Shown piece by piece: positions 1-7,201 of a DNA stretch of 64,000 nt. The stretch is taken from contig NZ_AP023418.1 in the NCBI RefSeq assembly GCF_018408575.1, positions 620,001 to 684,000 of the forward strand, read 5' to 3'. The DNA comes from Vescimonas coprocola. Its GTDB lineage: Bacteria > Bacillota > Clostridia > Oscillospirales > Oscillospiraceae. The position numbers were made by a program, and so were the translations under genes. Under the pieces are notes generated by a model. The model saw only the letters and a list, made by a program, of their open reading frames with translations, ran no database searches and was not told the DNA's origin. Every line of letters begins with the position of its first letter. Positions within the stretch are counted from its first letter, which is position 1.

Positions 1-63
1 ATCGAGAAGAAGGAAGAGAACTTCGCCGCCGAGGTGGCTGCCCAGATGAATCAGGGCAAGTAA
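1..63 (+). CDS. tsf: Elongation factor Ts, C-terminal end (partial)
   Basis: The first 20 codons are an open frame ending in TAA at 61-63. The peptide contains EKKEENFAAEV, which matches the usual C-terminal tail of bacterial EF-Ts (GIEKKxENFAxEV). EF-Ts is the nucleotide exchange factor for EF-Tu in translation. Only the tail is visible, so the call rests on this short motif and on the terminator that follows. The rest of the gene lies upstream of the window. Confidence 0.7.
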   Translation: MEKKEENFAAEVAAQMNQGK

Positions 64-101
64 GTCTCCTTATAGCAAAAGAAATCATACACCGTAAGAT
101 A

Positions 102-142
102 AAAGCACAGGGCGCTTTCCGTAAGGGAGCGCCCTGTGCTTT
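102..142 (+). terminator. Terminator after tsf
   Basis: A perfect 15-bp stem (102-116 with 128-142) closes an 11-nt loop, and the right arm ends in TTT. It lies about 40 nt after the tsf stop codon and is a typical rho-independent terminator. Confidence 0.85.
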
Positions 143-198
143 CCTATTTGCTTTCAGACCATGGTAAAGCATCATACGGATATCAGGGGGCGTTGGCT

Positions 199-496
199 AT
201 GATAACGATCCAAAGGGCGGACGATGTTTTTCCTGTCGATACCGAGCAGACACAACGGTATGATGAAGCACACTCCCTCTGCGACTGCGGGTACTGCCGC
301 AACTACTACGCCCAAATAAAGGGTAAGCTTCCGAAATTAGACGCTTTTTTAGTCGATGAAGAGCCGATAAGGGAAAACGAAAGAAACGCAAACGACCTTT
401 TCATAGAATATTATTTGCCCCCGGCGGCTCACTTTTCCAGCTGTTGGCAAAAAGTATGCCGTCGGAGACAGAAACAAAATGAAAAAAGCTCTGTGA
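199..496 (+). pseudogene. Small CDC-x2-CRNYY protein, frameshifted
   Basis: From ATG 199 the frame reads MITIQRADDVFPVDTEQT, then HSLCDCGYCRNYYAQIKG and LPKLDAFL. This resembles a Clostridial family of unknown function with a conserved CDCxxCRNxY core followed by an acidic, tyrosine-rich part. The frame stays in register to a run of five C at 418-422. If one C is removed, the frame continues as LTFPAVGKKYAVGDRNK and ends at TGA 494-496, inside the rpmB terminator hairpin. Without that correction the frame runs on antisense through rpmB. I read it as a single-base insertion in a homopolymer, either a real pseudogene or a sequencing error. The family recognition is from memory. Confidence 0.5.
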
Positions 497-513
497 GGCT
501 TCACAGAGCTTTT
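482..513 (-). terminator. Terminator downstream of rpmB
   Basis: A perfect 10-bp stem (487-496 with 501-510) has a 4-nt loop. Read on the minus strand it is followed by a T6 tract (complement of A 482-487), 20 nt after the rpmB stop. It also has TTT on the plus side and could act in both directions. Confidence 0.85.
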
Positions 514-518
514 AATCA

Positions 519-707
519 TCAGATCGCACGGGTAACCTTGCCGGAACGCAGGCACCGGGTACAAACATACACATGGCGAGGCGTGCCATTGATAACCGCC
601 TTAACACGCTTGACATTGGGCTTCCAGGGACGATTGGAACGCCGGTGGGAGTGAGAGACCTTGATGCCGAAGGTCACGCCCTTGTCGCAAAATTCGCACT
701 TAGCCAT
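519..707 (-). CDS. rpmB: 50S ribosomal protein L28
   Basis: A 62-residue basic protein begins MAKCEFCDKGVTFG and contains VSHSHRRSNRPWKPN, VYVCTRCLRSGKV. This is the bL28 pattern, with two CxxC pairs of the zinc-binding (C+) form: C4/C7 and the CTRC near the C-terminus. Start ATG 705-707 was chosen because AAGGAGGTG lies 7 nt upstream. The gene is monocistronic, with its own promoter (761-789) and terminator (482-513). L28 is a structural protein of the large ribosomal subunit. Confidence 0.97.
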   Translation of the reverse strand: MAKCEFCDKGVTFGIKVSHSHRRSNRPWKPNVKRVKAVINGTPRHVYVCTRCLRSGKVTRAI

Positions 708-760
708 CCGTTGCACCTCCTTGCTGTGACTAACTTCCGCTTGATTCACAAGCATCTAAT

Positions 761-789
761 ATAGTAGCAGATAAAACCGGAAAATGCAA
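761..789 (-). promoter_or_regulatory. Sigma-A promoter of rpmB
   Basis: On the minus strand TTGCAT (784-789) is separated by 17 nt from TACTAT (761-766). The distance to the rpmB start leaves a leader of roughly 45 nt. Confidence 0.7.
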
Positions 790-926
790 GCACTATTTGA
801 CAAAAAAACAAAAAAATTCGGCCGAGGACGGAAGCGGCAGCTCCTCCGCCGCAGGAAACCGCTCAGGGAGCGGGAAGGCGGGTACCGCAGAGGAGACGTA
901 AGGGGAGGTGGGATGCGTTTTTGGTA

Positions 927-955
927 TTGTAAAAACGCCCCCCGTACGATATAAT
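927..955 (+). promoter_or_regulatory. Sigma-A promoter of the hprK-dnaE operon
   Basis: TTGTAA (927-932), a 17-nt spacer and a consensus TATAAT (950-955) lie about 37 nt before the hprK start codon. Confidence 0.75.
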
Positions 956-991
956 ACTATAAATATAAACCGAGGAACAGGGGGCTTCCAT

Positions 992-1954
992 ATGGCAGAT
1001 AAGGTGAAGCGCACCCCCGCCAAGCTCAGTAAGCTGGTGGAGGATTTTGACATGGAGATCGTGTGCCGGGGCAGCGACTATGACCAGCGCACGGTGAGCA
1101 TTTCCGATATGAACCGCCCGGCCCTGCAGCTGGTGGGCTTTTACGACTACTTCGAGCCCAAGCGCCTGCAGGTGTTCGGCAAGTCTGAGATGACCTTCCT
1201 CAAGGCCATGAAGCTGGAGGACCGCCGCCGGGTGTTCGACAACCTGCTGCGCTGCGAGATACCGGCCCTCATCATCGCCCGGAACATGGAGATCTTCCCC
1301 GAGCTGCTGGAGATTGCCCGGAAGCACGGTCGCACGCTGCTGCGTTCCGAGCTGAACACCGTGGAGCTGACCAGCCAGATCATCGACTACCTGAACCGGG
1401 CGCTGGCCCCCCAGATCACCCGCCACGGCGTGCTGATGAACATCAACGGGCAGGGCGTGCTGCTGCTGGGGGAATCCGGCATCGGCAAGAGCGAAACGGC
1501 CATCGAGCTGCTGAAGCGAGGCCACCGTCTGGTGGCGGACGACGCCGTGGAGATCCGGCGGGTGTCCGACTCCCTCTACGGCACGGCCCCGGAGCTGATC
1601 CGCCACTACATCGAGATCCGTGGCATCGGCGTCATCGACGTGCAGCAGCTGTTCGGCATGGGCTCCGTGCAGTTTGATACGGAGCTGGACCTTGTGGTGC
1701 AGCTGGAGAAGTGGGTGGACGGCAAGTTCTATGACCGCCTGGGTCTGGGGGAGGAGATGTATTCCATTCTGGGCGTCAAGCTGCCGTATATGATCATCCC
1801 CGTCCGGCCGGGCCGAAATCTGGCCGGCATCGTGGAGATCGCCACCATGAAGAACCGGCAGATGAAGTTCGGCTATAACCCGGCCCGGGATTTCGTGGAT
1901 CGGGTAGACCGCCAGATCGACGCCCTGACCCGGCAGAGTGAGGAGCAGAAATGA
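992..1954 (+). CDS. hprK: HPr kinase/phosphorylase
   Basis: This 320-residue protein is the usual length for HprK/P, the bifunctional enzyme that phosphorylates and dephosphorylates Ser46 of HPr (and Crh) in carbon catabolite repression. The Walker A loop GESGIGKS is at residues 160-167, followed by VADDAVEI. The family signature EIRGIGVIDVQQLFG is present. Start ATG 992 has a weak AGGAACAGGGGG site and a perfect promoter just upstream. The stop overlaps the next start (ATGA), showing translational coupling to the ROK kinase. The presence of hprK points to a PTS-HPr system elsewhere in the genome. Confidence 0.96.
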   Translation: MADKVKRTPAKLSKLVEDFDMEIVCRGSDYDQRTVSISDMNRPALQLVGFYDYFEPKRLQVFGKSEMTFLKAMKLEDRRRVFDNLLRCEIPALIIARNMEIFPELLEIARKHGRTLLRSELNTVELTSQIIDYLNRALAPQITRHGVLMNINGQGVLLLGESGIGKSETAIELLKRGHRLVADDAVEIRRVSDSLYGTAPELIRHYIEIRGIGVIDVQQLFGMGSVQFDTELDLVVQLEKWVDGKFYDRLGLGEEMYSILGVKLPYMIIPVRPGRNLAGIVEIATMKNRQMKFGYNPARDFVDRVDRQIDALTRQSEEQK

Positions 1955-2916
1955 ACTACATCGGCATTGACATCGGCGGCACCAACCTGAAGGCGGGGCT
2001 GGTGAACGACGAGGGCAGCATCCTCGCTATGGAAAAGCGCAAAATTGCCGAGATATCCGATCAGAAAGCACTGGTGGAGGCACTGGTGGCGCTGACTCAG
2101 AGCCTGACGGAGCGGGGCGGCCTGACGCCGGAGCAGATACGTTCCGTGGGCGTGGGCGTGCCGGGAGCGGTGGAGATCCACTCCGGTGCGGTGCTGTACA
2201 CCTGCAATCTGCCCCTGCGGAACGTCCCCCTCCGCAAGCTCTTCCACCGGTATCTGCCCTACCCCCTGTATGTGGAGAACGACGCCAACTGTGCGGCGCT
2301 GGCGGAATACTACGCCGGAGCCGGCAAGGGCAGCAAGCGCTTTGTCACCATCACGCTGGGGACCGGCGTGGGAGCGGGCATCCTCCACAACGGACAGATC
2401 TATCACGGCGCTAACGGCATGGCCGGCGAGGTGGGCCACATGAGCATCGTCTACCACGGGGAGCCCTGTCCCTGCGGCCGCAGAGGCTGCTGGGAGCGCT
2501 ACGCCTCCGCCAGCGCCCTGAAGCGCCTGACGGCACGGGCTATGGAGGAGCATCCCGGCAGCATCCTGTGCCGGGTGGTGGCCGAGAACAACGGCAAGGT
2601 ATCGGGCCAGTCGGCCTTTATCGCCGCACGGGAGGGCGACCCCGTGGGCCAAAGCGTCTGCGACGAGTACATCGGCTATCTGGCGGCGGGAGTCACCAAC
2701 GTGGTGAACATCTTCCAGCCGGATACGCTGGCCATCGGCGGCGGCGTCAGCAACGAGAGCGACGAGCAGCTGCTGCTGCCCCTGCGGCGGCTGGTGGAGC
2801 AGGAGAGCATCCCCTGCAACCGGGACAAACGCACCCGGATCGTCAAGGCCCAGTTGGGCAACAACGCCGGGATCATCGGTGCCGCTCTGCTGGGAAAACG
2901 AAAATTACGGAAATAG
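1951..2916 (+). CDS. glcK: ROK-family sugar kinase, probable glucokinase
   Basis: The 321-residue protein starts IGIDIGGTNLKAGL (ATP phosphate-binding loop, residues 4-17). It has the ROK signature GHMSIVYHGEPCPCGRRGCW, in which C173, C175 and C180 form the usual structural zinc site with a preceding His. A second nucleotide-binding stretch, TITLGTGVGAGI, is present. ROK glucokinases phosphorylate free glucose in the cytosol. Substrate is inferred from the family and from coupling to hprK. Other hexose or amino sugars are possible. The 4-nt overlap with hprK and the 11-nt gap before murB place it in the operon. Confidence 0.85.
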   Translation: MNYIGIDIGGTNLKAGLVNDEGSILAMEKRKIAEISDQKALVEALVALTQSLTERGGLTPEQIRSVGVGVPGAVEIHSGAVLYTCNLPLRNVPLRKLFHRYLPYPLYVENDANCAALAEYYAGAGKGSKRFVTITLGTGVGAGILHNGQIYHGANGMAGEVGHMSIVYHGEPCPCGRRGCWERYASASALKRLTARAMEEHPGSILCRVVAENNGKVSGQSAFIAAREGDPVGQSVCDEYIGYLAAGVTNVVNIFQPDTLAIGGGVSNESDEQLLLPLRRLVEQESIPCNRDKRTRIVKAQLGNNAGIIGAALLGKRKLRK

Positions 2917-2927
2917 GAGGCTGGCCT

Positions 2928-3839
2928 ATGTGCTGGTATGAGCAGCTGGATGAAAAAGTGCGGGAGTACCTGCCGGATATGACCATGGAGCGGGAGGTCC
3001 CCCTCAGCAGGCACACCTCCTTCCGCATCGGCGGCCCCGCCCGGCGGATGGCCTTCCCTACCAGCCGGGAGCAGCTGGTGATCCTCATGGGACTGGCGGA
3101 GACCTGCGGCGTGAAGCCGTTCCTGCTGGGCCGTGGCACCAATCTGCTGGTGGACGACCGGGGGCTGGACACGCTGGTCATCAAGACGGCGGAGCATATG
3201 ACGGCGGTGCGGCAGCTGGACGAGGTGACGCTGGAGGCGGACGCCGGCATCCTGCTGAACCATCTGGCGGTGTATGCTCAGCAGCACGGCCTGTCGGGTC
3301 TGGAGTTCGCCCACGGCATCCCCGGCACCTTAGGCGGGGCCGTATGTATGAACGCCGGAGCCTACGGCGGCGAGATGCGTCAGGTGGTGACGGAGGTGAC
3401 GGCGCTGCTGCCGGAGGGCGTGCGGCGCTTCACGGCCGAGGAGGCGGCCTTCGGCTATCGACACAGCGCCTTTCTGGATACGGAGGCGGTGGTGCTGGGC
3501 GCCAGACTGCGCCTGACCCCCGACGATCCCGCCGCCATTCGGCAGCGGATGGATGATCTCATGGCCCGCCGCCGCCAGTCCCAGCCGCTGGAGTATCCCA
3601 GCGCCGGCAGCACCTTCAAGCGGCCGGAGGGCTACTTCGCCGGGACACTCATCGAACAGACGGGCCTGAAGGGCCTGACGGTAGGCGGAGCGCAGGTTTC
3701 CACCAAGCACGCAGGCTTTGTCATCAACGTGGGCGGCGCTACCAGCGCCGACGTGGAGGAGCTGATCCGGCAGGTGCAGCAGGCGGTGTACGCCGCCCAC
3801 GGTGTGCATCTGGAGCCGGAGGTGCGGATCGTCCGCTGA
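2928..3839 (+). CDS. murB: UDP-N-acetylenolpyruvoylglucosamine reductase
   Basis: A 303-residue FAD-dependent enzyme performs the second committed step of peptidoglycan precursor synthesis, reducing enolpyruvyl-UDP-GlcNAc to UDP-MurNAc with NADPH. Visible motifs are LLGRGTNLLV (FAD site), GIPGTLGGAVCMNAGAYGGE (FAD pyrophosphate region) and AGSTFKRPEG, with S228 as the expected catalytic serine. GLTVGGAQVSTKHAGFVIN and EPEVRIV at the end complete the family pattern. Start ATG 2928 follows TAGGAGG by 6 nt. Its position before rapZ-yvcK-whiA is the conserved arrangement of Clostridia. Confidence 0.96.
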   Translation: MCWYEQLDEKVREYLPDMTMEREVPLSRHTSFRIGGPARRMAFPTSREQLVILMGLAETCGVKPFLLGRGTNLLVDDRGLDTLVIKTAEHMTAVRQLDEVTLEADAGILLNHLAVYAQQHGLSGLEFAHGIPGTLGGAVCMNAGAYGGEMRQVVTEVTALLPEGVRRFTAEEAAFGYRHSAFLDTEAVVLGARLRLTPDDPAAIRQRMDDLMARRRQSQPLEYPSAGSTFKRPEGYFAGTLIEQTGLKGLTVGGAQVSTKHAGFVINVGGATSADVEELIRQVQQAVYAAHGVHLEPEVRIVR

Positions 3840-3852
3840 GAAAGGAACGAGC

Positions 3853-4710
3853 ATGGAAATTCTGATCATCACGGGGCTGTCCGGCGGCGGCAAGAGTCGG
3901 GCGGCCTCCTATCTGGAGGATATCGGCTACTACACGGTAGATAATCTGCCGGCGGAGATGATGGTGAAGTTTGCCGACTTCTGCGCTGGGTCCAGCGGTC
4001 GATATGACCGGGTGGCGCTGGTGTACGACGTCCGCTCCGGGGAACCCACGGACATTCTCATCGAGACGCTGGAGCGCCTGAAGGCCAGCGGCGTCAACTG
4101 CCGGATGCTGTTTCTGGAGGCGGATAACCAGACCATCGTCAACCGCTATAAGGAGACTCGCCGGATGCACCCCCTGCAAAAGAAGGGCGAAAGTGTGGAG
4201 CAGGCCATCCGCCGGGAGCGGGAGTGGATGCAGCCGGTGCGGGACCATGCGGATTTCGTGCTGGACACCTCCGCCCTCTCCATCGCCAAGCTCCGCAGCG
4301 AGCTGCTGGACCTGTTCGGCCAGCAGGGGGATCGGGGAGGATTGGCCGTCAACGTCCTGTCCTTCGGCTTCAAGCACGGCATCCCCATCGAGGCGGATCT
4401 GGTGTTCGATGTGCGCTTCATGCCCAACCCCTACTATGTGCCGGAGCTGAAGAATAAAACGGGACTGGATCAGGCGGTGCGGGACTTTGTGTTTTCCTTC
4501 CGCCAGACCAATGATTTCATGGAGCAGCTGGAGAAGATGCTGACCTTCCTGCTGCCCCTGTACGCCGAGGAGGGCAAGTCCGCACTGGTCATTGCCATCG
4601 GCTGTACCGGCGGCCACCATCGCTCCGTGGCGGTGGCCCATGAACTGGCGGAGTACATCACGGAGGAAGGGTATCAGGTCACGGAAAACCATCGGGACAT
4701 CTCCCGATAA
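3853..4710 (+). CDS. rapZ: RapZ/YvcJ nucleotide-binding protein
   Basis: The 285-residue P-loop protein has Walker A GLSGGGKS at residues 8-15 and the YTVDNLPAEM segment typical of the family. The conserved C-terminal stretch GCTGGHHRSV is intact. In E. coli RapZ is an RNase E adaptor controlling GlmS. In Firmicutes YvcJ binds and hydrolyses GTP/ATP and is linked to competence and envelope homeostasis. Start ATG 3853 is 9 nt after AAAGGA. It sits 13 nt after murB and 15 nt before yvcK. Confidence 0.95.
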   Translation: MEILIITGLSGGGKSRAASYLEDIGYYTVDNLPAEMMVKFADFCAGSSGRYDRVALVYDVRSGEPTDILIETLERLKASGVNCRMLFLEADNQTIVNRYKETRRMHPLQKKGESVEQAIRREREWMQPVRDHADFVLDTSALSIAKLRSELLDLFGQQGDRGGLAVNVLSFGFKHGIPIEADLVFDVRFMPNPYYVPELKNKTGLDQAVRDFVFSFRQTNDFMEQLEKMLTFLLPLYAEEGKSALVIAIGCTGGHHRSVAVAHELAEYITEEGYQVTENHRDISR

Positions 4711-4725
4711 CAGGAGGGACGCTGT

Positions 4726-5775
4726 ATGGAGCCATACCGACAGTCGGTAGCACCGGAGCACGGCCCCCGCATCGCCGCCATCGGCGGCGGCACGGGCCTG
4801 TCCACTCTGCTGCGTGGCCTGAAGCGTTATACGAAGAATATCACGGCCATTGTCACGGTGGCCGATGACGGAGGCGGCTCCGGGCGGCTGCGGCAGGACC
4901 TGGGGATGCTTCCGCCGGGAGATATCCGCAACTGTCTGGAGGCGCTGGCCAATGCCGAACCCCTGATGGCCCAGCTGATGCACTACCGGTTCCCGGAGGG
5001 AGAGCTGGCGGGCCAGAGCTTCGGCAATCTCTTTCTGGCGGCCCTCAACGGCATCATGCCCAGCTTTGACCGGGCGGTAGAGAGCCTGAGTCAGGTGCTG
5101 GCCATCACCGGTAGGGTGCTGCCGGTGACCAATGAGAATATCCAGCTGGAGGCGGAGTTTGAAAACGGCGCACGGGTGGTGGGGGAGTCCCGCATCTTTC
5201 AGTGCAAGCAGGAGCAGGACTGCCGCATCCGCCGGGTGAATCTGCTGCCCAGCCGTCCCAAGGCCCTGCCGGAGGCGGTGGAGGCCATCCGGGAGGCGGA
5301 GATGGTGGTGCTGGCGCCGGGGAGCCTGTATACCAGCATCATCCCCAACCTGCTGGTGGATGGCATCGTGGAGGCCATCCGGGAGTCCCGTGCCCTGAAA
5401 ATTTACGTCTGTAATGTCATGACGCAGGAGGGGGAGACAGAGGGGTATACTGCCTCGGACCATATCCGGGCGCTGTTTAACCACAGCTGCCCCGGCCTCT
5501 TTGACTTATGCCTGGTCAACGACGCCCCCATCCCGCCTTCGGTGATGCGGGGCTATACCCGTGAGGGGGCGGAACCCATCCTGTGCGACCGGGATGCCTG
5601 CGAGGCGCTGGGGGTGGAGGTCATCACTCGCCCCGTGTCCACAGTGGAAAACGGGCTGGTGCGCCATAATCCGGGCCATTTGGCGTGGGAGCTGGTGCGG
5701 CTCCATGCCCAGAGAAATATCCGTCTGGTGGAGGATTCCCTCCGCCGGACGCCGAGAAACCGAGTGGAGAAATGA
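4726..5775 (+). CDS. yvcK: YvcK/CofD-like gluconeogenesis factor
   Basis: The 349-residue protein has the N-terminal nucleotide loop AAIGGGTGLSTLLRGLK (residues 17-33), then VADDGGGSGRLR and GMLPPGDIRNCL. These are hallmarks of the YvcK branch of the CofD superfamily. YvcK binds UDP-sugars and is needed for growth on gluconeogenic carbon and for cell shape. Start ATG 4726 follows CAGGAGG. Its place between rapZ and whiA is the standard synteny. Confidence 0.95.
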   Translation: MEPYRQSVAPEHGPRIAAIGGGTGLSTLLRGLKRYTKNITAIVTVADDGGGSGRLRQDLGMLPPGDIRNCLEALANAEPLMAQLMHYRFPEGELAGQSFGNLFLAALNGIMPSFDRAVESLSQVLAITGRVLPVTNENIQLEAEFENGARVVGESRIFQCKQEQDCRIRRVNLLPSRPKALPEAVEAIREAEMVVLAPGSLYTSIIPNLLVDGIVEAIRESRALKIYVCNVMTQEGETEGYTASDHIRALFNHSCPGLFDLCLVNDAPIPPSVMRGYTREGAEPILCDRDACEALGVEVITRPVSTVENGLVRHNPGHLAWELVRLHAQRNIRLVEDSLRRTPRNRVEK

Positions 5776-5782
5776 GGAAGGT

Positions 5783-6682
5783 ATGCAGTCATTTGCGGGA
5801 AAGGTAAAAAACGAGCTGTGCCGGGTGCCGGTGCAGCGCCTGTGCTGCGCCAGAGCTGAGGCCTATGGTGTGCTGCTCTACGGCAATACCTTCAGCCCCA
5901 CAGAGGTGCGGCTCATTACCGAGAGTGCCGACTTTGCCGCCCGGCTGCCCCGGCTGTTCCAGCGGGCCTTCGGCCTGAAATTCGACCGTCTGCCGGAGGA
6001 GGAGCGGGGGAAGCTGATCTTCGGCATCACCGACCGGAGCAAGCTGGACCGCATCATCAACCAGCTGGGCTACGATCCCCGGCAGAATCTGGTGCTCCAT
6101 GTGAACTTCGGGCTGCTGGAGGACGAGTGCTGCCGGACGGCCTTCCTGCGGGGGGCCTTTCTGGCGGGTGGCAGTGTCACCGACCCGGAAAAGCGCTATC
6201 ATCTGGAGCTGGATACCGGCCATGCACAGGCCAGCCGGGAGGTAGCGGCCCTGCTGACGGAGATGGGCTTTCTGCCCCACAGCGTCCGCCGGGGCGGCAG
6301 CTCTGTTATTTACTTCAAGCAGTCTGAGCATATCGAGGATCTGCTGACCACCATTGGGGCTCCGGCGGCGGCTATGGATATCATGACCGCCAAGGTGGAT
6401 AAGGAGATCCGCAACGGGGCCAACCGAGCCATGAACTGCGACATGGCCAATGTAAATAAGACCATTGACGCTGCGCTGGAGCAGAAAAATGCCATCCAGC
6501 GTCTACAGGAGAACGGATGGCTGGAGCGCCTGCCGGAAAAGCTGCGGCAGACAGCTCTGCTGCGCCTGCAATACCCGGAGATGTCCCTGTCCCAGCTGGC
6601 GGAGAAATGCGACCCGCCGGTGACGAAATCCTGCATGAACCATCGGATGCGGAAGTTATTGGAGGAGGCGAAGAAGCTGTGA
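5783..6682 (+). CDS. whiA: DNA-binding protein WhiA
   Basis: The 299-residue protein has a divergent LAGLIDADG homing-endonuclease-like N-terminal domain (MQSFAGKVKNELC, then FLRGAFLAGGSV). A C-terminal helix-turn-helix is seen as LSQLAEKCDPPVTKSCMNHR, close to the usual DPPVxKSxxNHR motif. WhiA influences cell division and chromosome segregation in Firmicutes. Start ATG 5783 is placed 4 nt after GAGGAAG, 8 nt past the yvcK stop. The stop codon overlaps the next ATG. Confidence 0.95.
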   Translation: MQSFAGKVKNELCRVPVQRLCCARAEAYGVLLYGNTFSPTEVRLITESADFAARLPRLFQRAFGLKFDRLPEEERGKLIFGITDRSKLDRIINQLGYDPRQNLVLHVNFGLLEDECCRTAFLRGAFLAGGSVTDPEKRYHLELDTGHAQASREVAALLTEMGFLPHSVRRGGSSVIYFKQSEHIEDLLTTIGAPAAAMDIMTAKVDKEIRNGANRAMNCDMANVNKTIDAALEQKNAIQRLQENGWLERLPEKLRQTALLRLQYPEMSLSQLAEKCDPPVTKSCMNHRMRKLLEEAKKL

Positions 6683-7134
6683 TGACGAAGGAAGAGCGGT
6701 GCCGTCTGGCCCTTGGCTATCACCGGCAGCACTATAACTGCGGCCAGAGCGTGCTGGGGGCCTTCCGGGACCTGACGGGTCTGACGGAGGAGCAGTGCTG
6801 GGGCCTTGGCAGCGGCCTCGGCAGCGGGATGCGCTGCGGCGGCATCTGTGGCGCCGTGTCCGGCGGCGTGCTGGTGCTGGGCCTGCTGCATCCCTACACG
6901 GCACAGGAGGGGCCGGAGGGCCGGCGGCGCTCTGTGGAACAGGTGAAGGAGTTCCAGCGCCGCTTCACCCAGCAGTTTCACCTGCTGAACTGCCGGGAAC
7001 TGCTGGCGGAGCGTGGCCTGCATCCTACGCCTACGGCGCAGGCGGTAGGGGCCGACGACCACTGCGGAACACTCATCGTCTCGGCGGTGGAGCTGCTGTG
7101 TGACTATCTGGCGGAGCTGGACGGCCAAAAATAA
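6682..7134 (+). CDS. C_GCAxxG_C_C family protein
   Basis: This 150-residue protein is rich in Cys and Gly. It shows YNCGQSVLGAF near the N-terminus and GLGSGMRCGGICGAVSGGVL in the middle, followed by further single Cys residues (NCRELL, DHCG). This is the pattern of the C_GCAxxG_C_C family, thought to be redox or metal related, often next to electron-transfer or membrane proteins. Function is unknown. The start codon overlaps the whiA stop (TGATG), so it is translationally coupled. A transmembrane or glycine-rich hairpin is possible around residues 38-72. Confidence 0.85.
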   Translation: MTKEERCRLALGYHRQHYNCGQSVLGAFRDLTGLTEEQCWGLGSGLGSGMRCGGICGAVSGGVLVLGLLHPYTAQEGPEGRRRSVEQVKEFQRRFTQQFHLLNCRELLAERGLHPTPTAQAVGADDHCGTLIVSAVELLCDYLAELDGQK

Positions 7135-7201
7135 GAAGCCGAGAATAAGCTGCCAAGAGCAAGCGGTCAGGGATGAACCTGCGACGGAGGAAAGAGTAGC
7201 T

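Noticed and set aside
3739-5484. Long minus-strand open frame opposite rapZ and yvcK
   Set aside because: It is antisense to two well-supported genes, has His/Gln/Arg-rich composition typical of a GC-rich shadow frame, and shows no family motifs.
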